A program made the position numbers and the translations under genes. A stretch of DNA of 55,927 nucleotides from Streptomyces cacaoi (GTDB taxonomy: Bacteria > Actinomycetota > Actinomycetes > Streptomycetales > Streptomycetaceae), in assembly GCF_006539165.1 (NCBI RefSeq), contig NZ_BJMM01000015.1:1-55927 (forward strand). Reading direction: 5' to 3'. Position 1 is the stretch's first letter. Each line of letters begins with the position of its first letter. The notes beneath the pieces were generated by a model that was not told the origin of the DNA, made no database searches, and was given only the letters and a program-made list of their open reading frames with translations. Positions 40,956-49,809 of the stretch are shown here, in pieces.

Positions 40956-42392
40956 TCACCAACTGGCGTGCAGCGGCTTGCCCTCGGCGTATCCCGCGGC
41001 GCTCTGCACCCCGACGACGGCGTGCTCGGCGAACTCCTCCAGGGTGCCGGCGCCCGCGTAGGTGCAGGACGAGCGGACCCCGGCGATGATCGAGTCGATC
41101 AGGTCCTCGACTCCGGGCCTGGCCGGGTCGAGGAACATCCGCGAGGTGGAGATGCCCTCCTCGAACAGGCCCTTGCGTGCCCGGTCGTAGGCCGACTCGT
41201 CGCTGGTGCGGTTGCGCACGGCACGCGCGGAGGCCATGCCGAACGACTCCTTGTACAGCCGTCCGTCGGCGGACTGCTGGAGGTCGCCGGGCGACTCGTA
41301 GGTGCCGGCGAACCAGGAGCCGATCATCACGTTGGAGGCGCCGGCGGCCAGCGCCATGGCGACGTCCCGGGGGTGGCGCACCCCGCCGTCGGCCCACACG
41401 TGCTTGCCGAACTTGCGGGCCTCGGCGGCGCATTCGAGGACGGCGGAGAACTGCGGACGGCCGACACCGGTCATCATCCGCGTGGTGCACATCGCGCCCG
41501 GACCCACGCCGACCTTGACGATGTCGGCCCCGGCCTCGATCAGATCCCGGACGCCCTCGGCCGCGACCACGTTGCCCGCGACGACCGGCACCGACGGATC
41601 CAGGGCCCGCACGGCACGCAGCGCCTCGATCATCCGCTCCTGGTGGCCGTGCGCGGTGTCCACGACGAGGGTGTCGACGCCCGCGTCCAGCAGCGCCTCG
41701 GCGCGCGCGGCGACATCGCCGTTGATCCCCACGGCGGCGGCGATCCGCAGCCGGCCCGCGTCGTCCACGGCGGGGGTGTACAGGGTGGCGCGCAGCGCGC
41801 CCTTGCGGGTGAGCAGGCCGACGAGCCGGCCGTCGGCGTCCACGGCCGGGGCGAGCTTGCGGTGCGCGGCGTCCAGCCGGTTGAACGCCTCACGCGGGTC
41901 GATGTCGGCGTCCAGCACCAGCAGTTCGCTGGACATCACCTCGGACAGCTGGGTGAACCGGTCGACGCCGGTGAGGTCGGCCTCGGTGACGATGCCGACG
42001 GGGCGCCCGTCCCGGACGACGACGCCCGCGCCGTGCGCCCGCTTCGGCAGCAGCGACAGCGCGTCGGCGACGGTCTGGCCGGGCTCCAGCACGATGGGGG
42101 TGTCGAGCACCAGATCGCGCCGCTTGACCCAGCCGATCACCTCGGTGACCACGTCGAGCGGAATGTCCTGCGGGATCACCACGAGGCCGCCGCGGCGCGC
42201 GACCGTCTCGGCCATACGGCGTCCCGCGATGGCGGTCATGTTGGCGACCACGAGCGGGATGGTGGTGCCGGTGCCGTCCGGCGTCGAGAGGTCCACGCCC
42301 TGCCGGGAGCCGACCGCGGAGCGGTTCGGCACCATGAAGACGTCGTCGTACGTCAGGTCGTACGGAGGCCGCTGATCATTGAGAAAACGCAC
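40956..42392 (-). CDS. guaB1: GuaB1: IMP dehydrogenase-related GMP reductase with CBS pair
   Basis: 478 residues from GTG at 42392 (VRFLNDQRPPYDLTYDDVFM). TIM barrel with an inserted CBS pair (about 95-200): VVRDGRPVGIVTEADLTGVD and APAVDADGRLVGLLTRKGAL. The catalytic loop is VGVGPGAMCTTRMMTGVGRP with Cys302, followed by HVWADGGVRHPRDVAMALAA and SNVMIGSWFAGTYESPG. The departure from GSICTT loops of true IMPDH marks the GuaB1 branch, whose mycobacterial member works as a GMP reductase (GMP to IMP with NADPH), gated by nucleotides at the CBS domain. That activity is inferred here. A 14-bp palindrome lies 70 bp upstream. Confidence 0.9.
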   Translation of the reverse strand: MRFLNDQRPPYDLTYDDVFMVPNRSAVGSRQGVDLSTPDGTGTTIPLVVANMTAIAGRRMAETVARRGGLVVIPQDIPLDVVTEVIGWVKRRDLVLDTPIVLEPGQTVADALSLLPKRAHGAGVVVRDGRPVGIVTEADLTGVDRFTQLSEVMSSELLVLDADIDPREAFNRLDAAHRKLAPAVDADGRLVGLLTRKGALRATLYTPAVDDAGRLRIAAAVGINGDVAARAEALLDAGVDTLVVDTAHGHQERMIEALRAVRALDPSVPVVAGNVVAAEGVRDLIEAGADIVKVGVGPGAMCTTRMMTGVGRPQFSAVLECAAEARKFGKHVWADGGVRHPRDVAMALAAGASNVMIGSWFAGTYESPGDLQQSADGRLYKESFGMASARAVRNRTSDESAYDRARKGLFEEGISTSRMFLDPARPGVEDLIDSIIAGVRSSCTYAGAGTLEEFAEHAVVGVQSAAGYAEGKPLHASW

Positions 42393-42462
42393 GTACTTCA
42401 GTGTTGCACGCCCGCACACATGAACGGCAACGGAGGATCCGCCGTACCGGGGCCGCACCCGC

Positions 42463-42476
42463 TGTGCGATCGCACA
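42463..42476. promoter_or_regulatory. Perfect 14-bp palindrome upstream of guaB1
   Basis: TGTGCGATCGCACA is its own reverse complement. It lies 71 bp before the guaB1 start, in an AT-richer patch (CACAAATACTCG) unlike its surroundings, so it is a strong candidate binding site for a dimeric regulator. Confidence 0.6.
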
Positions 42477-42559
42477 AATACTCGACCTTGGACGCCCGCA
42501 CCGGCCACCTGCCCCGCCCCGCCCGCACCGGCCGCACGTACCGCCCGGCCCGCGGCAGC

Positions 42560-43969
42560 TCAGCCCCGCACGCCCCGCCCCGCACGCAGCACCCGCCGGA
42601 GCACCCGGGGATGCACCAGCCGGCTGCGCGGGGTGAGCATGCTGACCACCCGGACGTACAGCGCCGCCAGCCCCGGGTCCCGGTGGGCAGCGGTCAGCAC
42701 ACGGTCGAGATAGCGCCCGGTGACCCCGCTCAGTGGCGGCCTGCGCCCGGGCACCTCCGGCACGGCGAGATCCGCGGCACGGGCCAGCTCCCAGGCGGGC
42801 GCGACGGCCCGCGCCGCCCGCGCGAAGTACCGGCGCGGCAGCCCGGGAAGCCCCGAGCGCAGACAGCTCTCCAGCGCCTCGGCCTCCAGCGCCGCCACCG
42901 TCATGCCCTGCCCGTAGACGGGATTGAAGCTGCACACCGCGTCCCCGATGGCCAGCAGCCCGTCCGGCAGCCGCTCCAGCCGCTCGAACCGGCGCCACAC
43001 GCTGTACGGGAAGCGGTGCAGCACGGGCTCGCTCAGCGGCTCGGCCGCCCGCACGACCGCGGCCACATCGGCGGGCAGCACCGAGTCGGCGAAGGCGGCG
43101 AAGCCGGGCTCGTCGGTGGACGGATGATCGCCCGCCATGCCCGCGACCGTCAGGATCCAGCGGCCCTCCTCCTGGAGGAACAGGCCGCAGCCACGGCCGG
43201 GACGGCCGGGAACGCTGCCACTCAGGACCGTCCGGTCGCCGTCGAGAGCGCCCTCGGGCAGCCGCAGGAAGCGGGTGGCGTAGCCGACGTCGATCCGCGT
43301 CCGCTCCTCCTCGGGCGGCGTGAACCCGGCCGCGGCGAGCCAGGTGGACGAGCGCCCCGCGCGCCCGGTCGCGTCGACGACCAGCGAGGCGGAGAGCGTC
43401 ACCGGCTCCCCCGCGCCCCCGGCGCCCGACTCCTGCCCGGCGCGCTCCGTGCCCGGCTCCGCGCCGCCCGGCGCACCGGCGGGCCCGTCCGTGCGCGGCT
43501 GCACCCGCGCGCCGGTGACGCGCCCGTCCTGGAAGACGGGGCCGAGCACATCGTGCCCGTCCAGGAAGTCGACGTTGTCGAGCGCCCGCACCCGGCGGCG
43601 CAGCACGGACTCCAGCAGCGGCCGGGTGGCCTGGAGCGCGACCACGCCCGTCTCGCCCCGGGCCAGCGGTGCGCCGCCGAGGACGTAGCGGGCCTGCGAG
43701 AGCAGCTGCGAACGCACCGCGCCGGCCCGCACCAGCTCCTCGGCCAGCCCGGGGAAGAGCCGCTCCAGCGCCATGCTGCCGGTGCCGAGCAGCGCATGGA
43801 CGTGCCGGCCCTGCGGAACCCCGCGCCGTGGCAGCGCCGGACCGCGATGGCCGCCGCTGTCGTCCAGCACGTCGCGCTCGACGATCGTGATCCGCCGCGC
43901 GTGCCCGGCCAGTCCGCGTGCGGCACACAGCCCGCTCACCCCGGCACCCAGTACGACCGCGTGCTCCAT
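42560..43969 (-). CDS. FAD-dependent oxidoreductase (halogenase/monooxygenase-like fold)
   Basis: 469 residues from ATG at 43969. N-terminal Rossmann GxGxxG: HAVVLGAGVSGLCAARGLAG, with ITIVERD at the end of strand two. Then LPRRGVPQGRHVHALLGTGS, a motif of geranylgeranyl-reductase- and squalene-epoxidase-like FAD monooxygenases, and the second FAD motif LPDGLLAIGDAVCSFNPVYG (GDA). A Gly/Pro/Glu-rich insert near 205-228 looks dispensable. The halogenase WxWxIP motif is not seen. Likely hydroxylates or reduces a lipophilic substrate; none can be named. Genes on either side are unrelated. Confidence 0.85.
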   Translation of the reverse strand: MEHAVVLGAGVSGLCAARGLAGHARRITIVERDVLDDSGGHRGPALPRRGVPQGRHVHALLGTGSMALERLFPGLAEELVRAGAVRSQLLSQARYVLGGAPLARGETGVVALQATRPLLESVLRRRVRALDNVDFLDGHDVLGPVFQDGRVTGARVQPRTDGPAGAPGGAEPGTERAGQESGAGGAGEPVTLSASLVVDATGRAGRSSTWLAAAGFTPPEEERTRIDVGYATRFLRLPEGALDGDRTVLSGSVPGRPGRGCGLFLQEEGRWILTVAGMAGDHPSTDEPGFAAFADSVLPADVAAVVRAAEPLSEPVLHRFPYSVWRRFERLERLPDGLLAIGDAVCSFNPVYGQGMTVAALEAEALESCLRSGLPGLPRRYFARAARAVAPAWELARAADLAVPEVPGRRPPLSGVTGRYLDRVLTAAHRDPGLAALYVRVVSMLTPRSRLVHPRVLRRVLRAGRGVRG

Positions 43970-44081
43970 GGCCACCCCCACCGCCTGCGGCAGACCGCAC
44001 CGGCCGGCGCGGCTCGCGCCAACTGTCGAGGGCGGCGCCCGCCCGGCGCAAGACCCCCTGCACGCGGGAGAAAACAGAGGG

Positions 44082-45341
44082 TTACGGCTGTGCCGTGCCC
44101 GCCGCCTCGGCGGCCTCGGCCGGCGCGGGCACCGCCGCGTCCGCCGGCTTCGCGCCACCGGAACCGCCGGAGCCACCGGAGCGGTTGTCCGCGAACTGCT
44201 TGACCCGGCGCACCACCGGCTCCGTCCAACGCGCCGTCAGCGGCCCGAGCACGACCAGGATCATCACATAGGCGGTGGCCAGCGGGGTCAGCCGGTCGTC
44301 GACGCCCGCGGCGAGACCGGCGATGACGATGGAGAACTCGCCCCGCGCCACCAGCGCCCCGCCGGCCCGCAGCCCGCCCCGGCTGCCCACTCCGGCACGG
44401 CGCGCCGCGTACCAGCCGGTGATGATCTTCGTGACGGAGGTGACGACCGCCAGGATCAGCGCGGGCAGCAGCACCGGCGGGATCTGGGAGGGCACCGTGC
44501 TCAGCCCGAAGAAGACGAAGAAGACGGCGGCGAACAGATCCCGCAGCGGGCTGAGCAGGCTGCGCGCGTTCTCGGCCGTCTCCCCGGACAGCGCGATGCC
44601 CACCAGGAACGCGCCCACGGCGGCGGACACCTGGAGCTTCGCCGCGATGCCCGCGATCAGCAGCGTCAGCCCGAGGACGACGAGCAGCAGCATCTCGGGG
44701 ATGTCCGAGCTGACCATCCGGCTGATGAACTTGCCGTACCGCAGCGCGATCACCAGCACGAGCCCGACCGTGCCGACGGCGATGAGCATCGCCACGCTCG
44801 TACCGGCCAGCCCCAGCCCGGCCACCAGCGCGGTCAGCAGCGGCAGATAGACGGCCATCGAGAGGTCCTCGATGACGAGCACCCCGAGGATGACCGGCGT
44901 CTCGCGGTTGCCGAGCCGGCCCAGATCGGTGAGCACCTTGGCGATCACCCCGGACGAGGAGATCCAGGTGACACCGGCGAGACCCACCGCCGCCACCGGA
45001 CCCCAGCCCATCAACAGCGCGGCCAGCGCGCCCGGCACGGCGTTGAGCGCGAAGTCGACCAGCCCCGAGGGGTACTGCGTCTTCAGGCTCGTGACCAGCT
45101 CGGATGCGCTGTATTCCAGGCCGAGCAGCAACAGGAGCAGGATGACCCCGATCTCCGCACCGACCTCGATGAACTCCTCGCTCGCGGTCAAGGGGAAGAG
45201 CCCGCCTTGGCCGAACGCCAGCCCGCCCAGCAGGTAGAGCGGGATGGGCGAGAGCCCGATACGGCCGGCGAACCGGCCGACGAGGCCCAGGCCCAGGACG
45301 ACGGCGCCGAGTTCGATCAACAGGACGGTGGTGTCGTGCAC
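44082..45341 (-). CDS. CPA2-type cation:proton antiporter
   Basis: 419 residues from GTG at 45341 (GAAAGG 8 bases upstream). About 12-13 membrane segments: TTVLLIELGAVVLGLGLVGR, then IPLYLLGGLAFGQGGL, EIGVILLLLLLGLEYSASEL, GVTWISSSGVIAKVLTDLGR and LQVSAAVGAFLVGIALSG. The discontinuous-helix region with ISSSGVIAK and the ALVARGEFSIVIAGLAAGVD motif fit the KefB/KhtU/GerN branch of CPA2. Exchanges K+ or Na+ for H+. The gene lies 49 bp downstream of its TrkA_C subunit, forming one operon. Its hydrophilic tail (after about 390) has Gly/Ser and Ala/Glu repeats. Confidence 0.92.
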   Translation of the reverse strand: MHDTTVLLIELGAVVLGLGLVGRFAGRIGLSPIPLYLLGGLAFGQGGLFPLTASEEFIEVGAEIGVILLLLLLGLEYSASELVTSLKTQYPSGLVDFALNAVPGALAALLMGWGPVAAVGLAGVTWISSSGVIAKVLTDLGRLGNRETPVILGVLVIEDLSMAVYLPLLTALVAGLGLAGTSVAMLIAVGTVGLVLVIALRYGKFISRMVSSDIPEMLLLVVLGLTLLIAGIAAKLQVSAAVGAFLVGIALSGETAENARSLLSPLRDLFAAVFFVFFGLSTVPSQIPPVLLPALILAVVTSVTKIITGWYAARRAGVGSRGGLRAGGALVARGEFSIVIAGLAAGVDDRLTPLATAYVMILVVLGPLTARWTEPVVRRVKQFADNRSGGSGGSGGAKPADAAVPAPAEAAEAAGTAQP

Positions 45342-45390
45342 GTATGGCCTTTCTGTTGGTCCGGGCCCGCCGGTCATCTCCCCCGAGGGG

Positions 45391-45867
45391 TCAGATGCCG
45401 GCGAGGATCCGGGTCAGTTCATCCACACCCTCCCGGGTGCCGACGGCGACGAGGGTGTCGCCCGCCTCCAGGCGGAAGTCGGGGGTCGGTGACGGCACCG
45501 CCCCCGTCCGGCGCAGGACGGCGACGATGGAGGCACCGGTGCGCGTGCGCGCCTTGGTGTCTCCCAGCGGAAGCCCGCTGTAGGGGGACTGCCCCGACAG
45601 CGGGATACGGACGGTGACCAGGTCGATCTCCATCTCGCAGGTGCCCAGCCGGGGCGCCTCGCCGGGGGCGAGGATCTCCGCCAGCGACTCGGCCTCGTCC
45701 CGGTCGAGCGGCACCGTCGCCTCACAGGCGTCCGGGTCCTCCTCCTTGTAGAACCCGAGGAAGCGCCGGCCGTCCTGATGTGCGACGACGGAGATGTGCC
45801 GGCCGGCCCGGGTGGAGATCTCGTACTGCTTGCCCAGCCCCGGCAGCTTGGTGCTCTTGGTCGTCAT
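45391..45867 (-). CDS. TrkA_C (RCK_C) regulatory subunit of the antiporter
   Basis: 158 residues. N-terminal domain (1-70; LPGLGKQYEISTRAGRHISV, VAHQDGRRFLGFYKEEDPDA) is like KhtT; C-terminal RCK_C domain (about 75-158; MEIDLVTVRIPLSGQSPYSG, RTRTGASIVAVLRRTGAVPS, PTPDFRLEAGDTLVAVGTRE). The KhtTU/CpeA-type partner of a CPA2 antiporter; the RCK_C domain of Streptomyces CpeA is known to bind cyclic di-AMP, so control of cation export by that nucleotide is expected here (inference). First gene of the two-gene operon. Soluble cytoplasmic. Confidence 0.92.
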   Translation of the reverse strand: MTTKSTKLPGLGKQYEISTRAGRHISVVAHQDGRRFLGFYKEEDPDACEATVPLDRDEAESLAEILAPGEAPRLGTCEMEIDLVTVRIPLSGQSPYSGLPLGDTKARTRTGASIVAVLRRTGAVPSPTPDFRLEAGDTLVAVGTREGVDELTRILAGI

Positions 45868-46015
45868 GGCGTGCTGCCCTGCCCTCCTCGGACACGTAAC
45901 GGACCGGCCGTCCTTCGGCCGGGACCCGGACAGATCGTAACGTCATGCGCATGACGGCTCCCAGTCAGCTCGCACGGACCCTTCGTGTGTGAGGGCGCGG
46001 CGCGAACTGCCCCGG

Positions 46016-47086
46016 CTACACGGAGCCGTCGGCGCGTTCGGACCGGCCCGTACCGCCGGGGCCGTCGGCACTGTCGGGGTCCGTCCTCTCCAACGCCGGA
46101 CGGGGCCCCGGTTCTTCCTCGTTCAGCAGCCAATCCGCTGCCGCGGTGTCCGTCACCAGGCTGGTGACCAGTCCGGAGCGCAGCACGGCACCGATCGCGG
46201 CGGCCTTGCGGTGGCCGCCCGCTATGGCGACGACCTCCGGAATACGGCGCAGCCGCTCCGCCTCGACGGTGATGCAGCGCTCCCCCAGATCCCGGCCGAT
46301 GCGCCGGCCCCGGGCGTCGAAGAGGTGCGCGGACATCTCCGCCGCCGCGCCCAGCGAGGAGTAGTGGTCGCGCTCCTCGGCGCTGAGCATGTCGTAGACG
46401 GTGGAGATCCCCGGCTCCCAGGAGCCGATCGAGACGGCCGCCACGGTGACCTTGTCGAAGTACTCGAAGGCGCGGGCGATCCCCGTCTGGTGGCGCAGTG
46501 CGGCGGCGGTGGCGCTGTCGGGCAGCAGCATGGGCGCGTAGATCGGGTGCGCCTCTCCCCCGGCGACCTCGGCCGCGCGGCGCACCGCCTCGACGGAGCC
46601 GCGGTCGGCGGTGCCGGCGTCGTACACCCCGGTCAGCTGGACGACCGTGCACGGCGGCAACTGCCGCAGGGCCGCGGCCATGTGGATCGTCGAACGCCCC
46701 CAGGCCAGGCCCAGCACGTCCCCGTCGGTGACCAGCTCGCCGAGCAGATCGGCTGCCACCTCGCCCAGGTTCTCCGGGTCGGCCGCGTCGTCCACCGCCT
46801 CGGTGGGCGACTCGACGACGACCACGTGCCGCAGCCCGAACCGGGCCCGCAGCGCGTCGGAGCGCTCCGCGTCCAGCTCGGCCGGCACCCGGATCTCGAT
46901 CCGCACCAGATCACGTTCGAGGGCGGTCTCCAGCACCCGGGCCACCTTGAACCGGCTGACCCCGAACTCGTCGGCAATCTGGATCTTGGACTTGCCCTCC
47001 AGATAGAAGCGGCGGGCCATCGCCGCCGCCTGCATGAGTTCGGCGGGTCCCATACGCGTGACTCGCCCCGACGACACCGCACTCAC
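46016..47086 (-). CDS. SorC/DeoR-type sugar-binding transcriptional regulator
   Basis: 356 residues from GTG at 47086; the internal ATG at residue 12 is an alternative. HTH at about 12-60: AELMQAAAMARRFYLEGKSK, then IQIADEFGVSRFKVARVLET. Sugar-binding domain about 70-320: DVLGLAWGRSTIHMAAALRQ, PCTVVQLTGVYDAGTADRGS, AVSIGSWEPGISTVYDMLSA, IAGGHRKAAAIGAVLRSGLV. These are SorC family landmarks, binding a phosphosugar. Located 207 bp upstream of the antiporter pair's region and just downstream of rpe; the phosphosugar ligand may be a pentose-phosphate intermediate (guess from position). C-terminal tail is acidic and disordered. Confidence 0.9.
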   Translation of the reverse strand: MSAVSSGRVTRMGPAELMQAAAMARRFYLEGKSKIQIADEFGVSRFKVARVLETALERDLVRIEIRVPAELDAERSDALRARFGLRHVVVVESPTEAVDDAADPENLGEVAADLLGELVTDGDVLGLAWGRSTIHMAAALRQLPPCTVVQLTGVYDAGTADRGSVEAVRRAAEVAGGEAHPIYAPMLLPDSATAAALRHQTGIARAFEYFDKVTVAAVSIGSWEPGISTVYDMLSAEERDHYSSLGAAAEMSAHLFDARGRRIGRDLGERCITVEAERLRRIPEVVAIAGGHRKAAAIGAVLRSGLVTSLVTDTAAADWLLNEEEPGPRPALERTDPDSADGPGGTGRSERADGSV

Positions 47087-47293
47087 CTCACTGTCTTGCC
47101 GTATCCGCGCCGTAAGCGCTCTTGCGCTGCGCGTTCATCCTTGCAGATCCCCCGCGGCCGCGGTCCGGGCTCACCCGCCGACTTCAGCTGCCGTACCCCG
47201 GCCCGTAACGCGCGGGCGCCACCGTGCGTGCCCACGCGTCACCGGCCGCGGTCGTCCCCCTGGGAACGCCCCCGAAGGGCCGCCCCCGGTGTC

Positions 47294-47977
47294 TCAGCCG
47301 GCGCAGCCGTGGTGCGCCGCACCGGCCGACTCCGCCTGCTGCCGCAGCCCGCGGACCGCGGCCGCCGGATCGTCCGCGCCGTAGACGGCCGAACCGGCCA
47401 CGAACACATCGGCGCCCGCCTCGGCGCAGCGCTCGATGGTGGACGCCGAGACGCCGCCGTCGACCTGGAGCCACATCTGGAGCCCGTGCTTGTCGATCAA
47501 CTGCCGGGTCCTGCGGATCTTCGGCAGCATGATGTCCAGGAACGCCTGCCCGCCGAAGCCCGGTTCCACCGTCATCACGAGCAACATGTCCAGCTCGGGC
47601 AGGAGATCCTCGTACGGCTCGATCGGGGTGGCGGGCTTGAGCGCCATGGAGGCACGCGCGCCCTGGGCCCGGATCTCCCGCGCGAGGCGCACCGGCGCGG
47701 CGGCCGCCTCGGCGTGGAAGGTGACCGAGCCGGCGCCGGCCTCGACGTACTGCGGGGCCCAGCGGTCCGGCTCCTCGATCATGAGGTGGCAGTCCAGCGG
47801 GGTGTCCGTCGCCTTGCGCAGCGCCTCGACGACGGGCGCTCCGAGCGTGAGGTTCGGGACGAAGTGGTTGTCCATGACGTCGACATGCAGCCAGTCGGCG
47901 CCTTCGACGGCCCGCGCCTCCTGGGCGAGGCGGGCGAAGTCGGCGGACAGGATGCTCGGGTTGATCTGTGCTGCCAT
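47294..47977 (-). CDS. rpe: Ribulose-phosphate 3-epimerase
   Basis: 227 residues. Interconverts ribulose and xylulose 5-phosphates in the pentose phosphate pathway, so it also bears on the RibB substrate. TIM barrel landmarks: NPSILSADFARLAQEARAVE, WLHVDVMDNHFVPNLTLGAP (metal His/Asp), CHLMIEEPDRW, LLVMTVEPGFGGQAFL and LQVDGGVSASTIERCAEAGA. All metal ligands and the GGQ loop are present. It lies 123 bp after rsmB; the C-terminus ends in an HHGCAG tail. Confidence 0.96.
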   Translation of the reverse strand: MAAQINPSILSADFARLAQEARAVEGADWLHVDVMDNHFVPNLTLGAPVVEALRKATDTPLDCHLMIEEPDRWAPQYVEAGAGSVTFHAEAAAAPVRLAREIRAQGARASMALKPATPIEPYEDLLPELDMLLVMTVEPGFGGQAFLDIMLPKIRRTRQLIDKHGLQMWLQVDGGVSASTIERCAEAGADVFVAGSAVYGADDPAAAVRGLRQQAESAGAAHHGCAG

Positions 47978-48057
47978 GGCTCCCAGTATTCCGTCGGTGT
48001 CCGGTGCTCCGTGTGTGCGGGGCGAGTTGCCGGTTGTCCGCTGCCCGTGGCCCGCTC

Positions 48058-48103
48058 TCCGTTGCTCGTCGCCCGTCGTCCGTTGCCCGTTGCCCGTTGC
48101 TCA
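48058..48103. repeat. Short CCGTTGC tandem repeat between rsmB and rpe
   Basis: About six imperfect 7-bp units (CCGTTGC, CCGTCGT, CCGTTGC ...) ending at the rsmB stop codon. Simple-sequence tract, no sign of function. Confidence 0.7.
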
Positions 48104-49540
48104 GGCGGTACGGCGCAGCAGCGCCAGATACATCGCGTCAGTGCCGTGCAGATGCGGCCACAGCTGGACGTCCGGCCCGTCGCCCAGCCCGGGCAGCGGC
48201 GGCACCTGCTCACGCGCGTCGATCCGCTCGGCCGCCGGGCCGCCCTTCGCGCCCTCGCCCAGCACGTCGTCGACGACGGCGCGGGTCTCCGCCGGATGCG
48301 GCGAGCACGTCACATAGCCGACGACCCCGCCCACGCGCACGGCGGCCAGCGCCTCGCGCAGCAGTCCGCGCTGCAACGGCGCGAACCCGGGCACGTCCTC
48401 GGGGGTGCGCCGCCAGCGCGCCTCGGGCCGGCGGCGCAGCGCCCCCAGCCCGGTGCACGGCACATCGACCAGCACCCGGTCGAAGGTGCCCGGCGCCCAG
48501 GCCGGGCGGGTGCCGTCCGCGGTGACCACGGCGTACGGGCCCGGGTTCCCCGCCAGCGAGCGGGCCACGAGCCGCGCCCTGTGCTGCTGCTTCTCCGCCG
48601 CGAGCAGCGTGGCCCCGCGCCCCGCCGCCAGCGCGCCGAGCAGCGCGGCCTTGCCTCCGGGCCCCGCACAGGCGTCCAGCCAGCGGGAGTCGGGGCCCTC
48701 CAGCGGCACGTTCGCCAGGGCCAGCGCGACGAGCTGGCTGCCCTCGTCCTGCACACCGGCGCGGCCCTCGCGCACCGCGTCCAGCGCGCCCGGGTCGCCG
48801 CCCTCGGCCAGCCGGACCGCGTAGGGCGACCAGCGTCCCGGCTCCGCCTCACCGGTCAGCAGCTCCTCGACCGTGGCCCGGCCCGGGCGGGCGACCAGGG
48901 TGACCTCGGGCCGCTCGTTGTCCGCCGCGAGCAGCGCCTCGATCCCGGCCCGGCTGTTGCCCGCCGGGCCGAGCGCGTCCCACAGCGCCGAGACGATCCA
49001 GCGCGGGTGCGCGTGGCGCAGGGCCAGATGCTCCTCGGGGTCGTCGTCGTAGGGCGGCGCGACGATGTCCAGCCAGCCGTCCAGATCGTGCGCCGTGATC
49101 CTGCGCAGCACGGCGTTGACGAACTTCGCCCGCCCGTCGCCGAGCACCACCCGGGCCAGCTCCACGGTGGAGCTGACCGCCGCGTGCCCGGGGATCCGGG
49201 TGCCCAGCAGCTGGTGCGCGCCGAGCGAGAGCACGTCCAGCACCGGCGGGTCCACCTCGCGCAGCGGCCGGTCCACGCACTCCGCGATGATCGCGTCGTA
49301 GGTGCCCTGCCGGCGCAGCGTGCCGTACACCAGCTCGGTCGCCAGCGCCGCGTCCCGCCCGTCCAGACCGCCGGCCTCCGGGCCCTTCTCCCGCGCCTTG
49401 CGCAGCAGCGGGGGGAGGACGAGGTTCGCGTACGCGTCCCGCTCGTCGACGGCGCGCAGCGCCTCGAACGCGAGGATGCGCACGGGGTCCTTGCGGGGAC
49501 GCCGGTAGGGCTTGGCGGGGCGGCGTTGCCGGGTGCTCAC
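48101..49540 (-). CDS. rsmB: 16S rRNA (cytosine-967-C5) methyltransferase
   Basis: 479 residues. N-terminal NusB-like RNA-binding domain (about 15-150; PVRILAFEALRAVDERDAYA, ATELVYGTLRRQGTYDAIIA, LSLGAHQLLGTRIPGHAAVS). The C-terminal Rossmann methyltransferase has motif I WLDACAGPGGKAALLGALAA, motif IV VLVDVPCTGLGALRRRPEAR (Cys362) and motif VI VGYVTCSPHPAETRAVVDDV (Cys412, nucleophile). This two-cysteine arrangement is that of m5C RNA methyltransferases. Start at ATG with MSTRQRRPAKPYRRPRKDP; the frame beyond has no similarity. It is 269 bp downstream of fmt, same strand. Confidence 0.95.
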   Translation of the reverse strand: MSTRQRRPAKPYRRPRKDPVRILAFEALRAVDERDAYANLVLPPLLRKAREKGPEAGGLDGRDAALATELVYGTLRRQGTYDAIIAECVDRPLREVDPPVLDVLSLGAHQLLGTRIPGHAAVSSTVELARVVLGDGRAKFVNAVLRRITAHDLDGWLDIVAPPYDDDPEEHLALRHAHPRWIVSALWDALGPAGNSRAGIEALLAADNERPEVTLVARPGRATVEELLTGEAEPGRWSPYAVRLAEGGDPGALDAVREGRAGVQDEGSQLVALALANVPLEGPDSRWLDACAGPGGKAALLGALAAGRGATLLAAEKQQHRARLVARSLAGNPGPYAVVTADGTRPAWAPGTFDRVLVDVPCTGLGALRRRPEARWRRTPEDVPGFAPLQRGLLREALAAVRVGGVVGYVTCSPHPAETRAVVDDVLGEGAKGGPAAERIDAREQVPPLPGLGDGPDVQLWPHLHGTDAMYLALLRRTA

Positions 49541-49809
49541 GAGGAAAGGTGCTCCGGAGGTACGGGGAAGAAGAGACGAAAGCGGGACGGGTCCCGAAAA
49601 CCGCGGGTCGCCTCCACCCTACGTCGAACACACCGGCACCGACGCCGCCCGCCCCCCGCCCGCCCCGCACACCGCCGTACGGCACGGCCGACGGCCACCA
49701 CGGCACCCTCGGCGCCTCGGCCTCGCCGCCGTCGCCGCCACCGGTGCCCCGCCGTCGCCGCCACCGGTGCGGGCGCCGGTACCGTCCCGTCGCGCTCCGG
49801 CAAGCCGGT

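Noticed and set aside
40956..44063. Apparent 1035-residue fusion of an Arg/Ala-rich region with IMP dehydrogenase
   Set aside because: The IMPDH similarity begins exactly at GTG 42392. The upstream part is a shifted reading of the FAD-oxidoreductase gene on the same strand.
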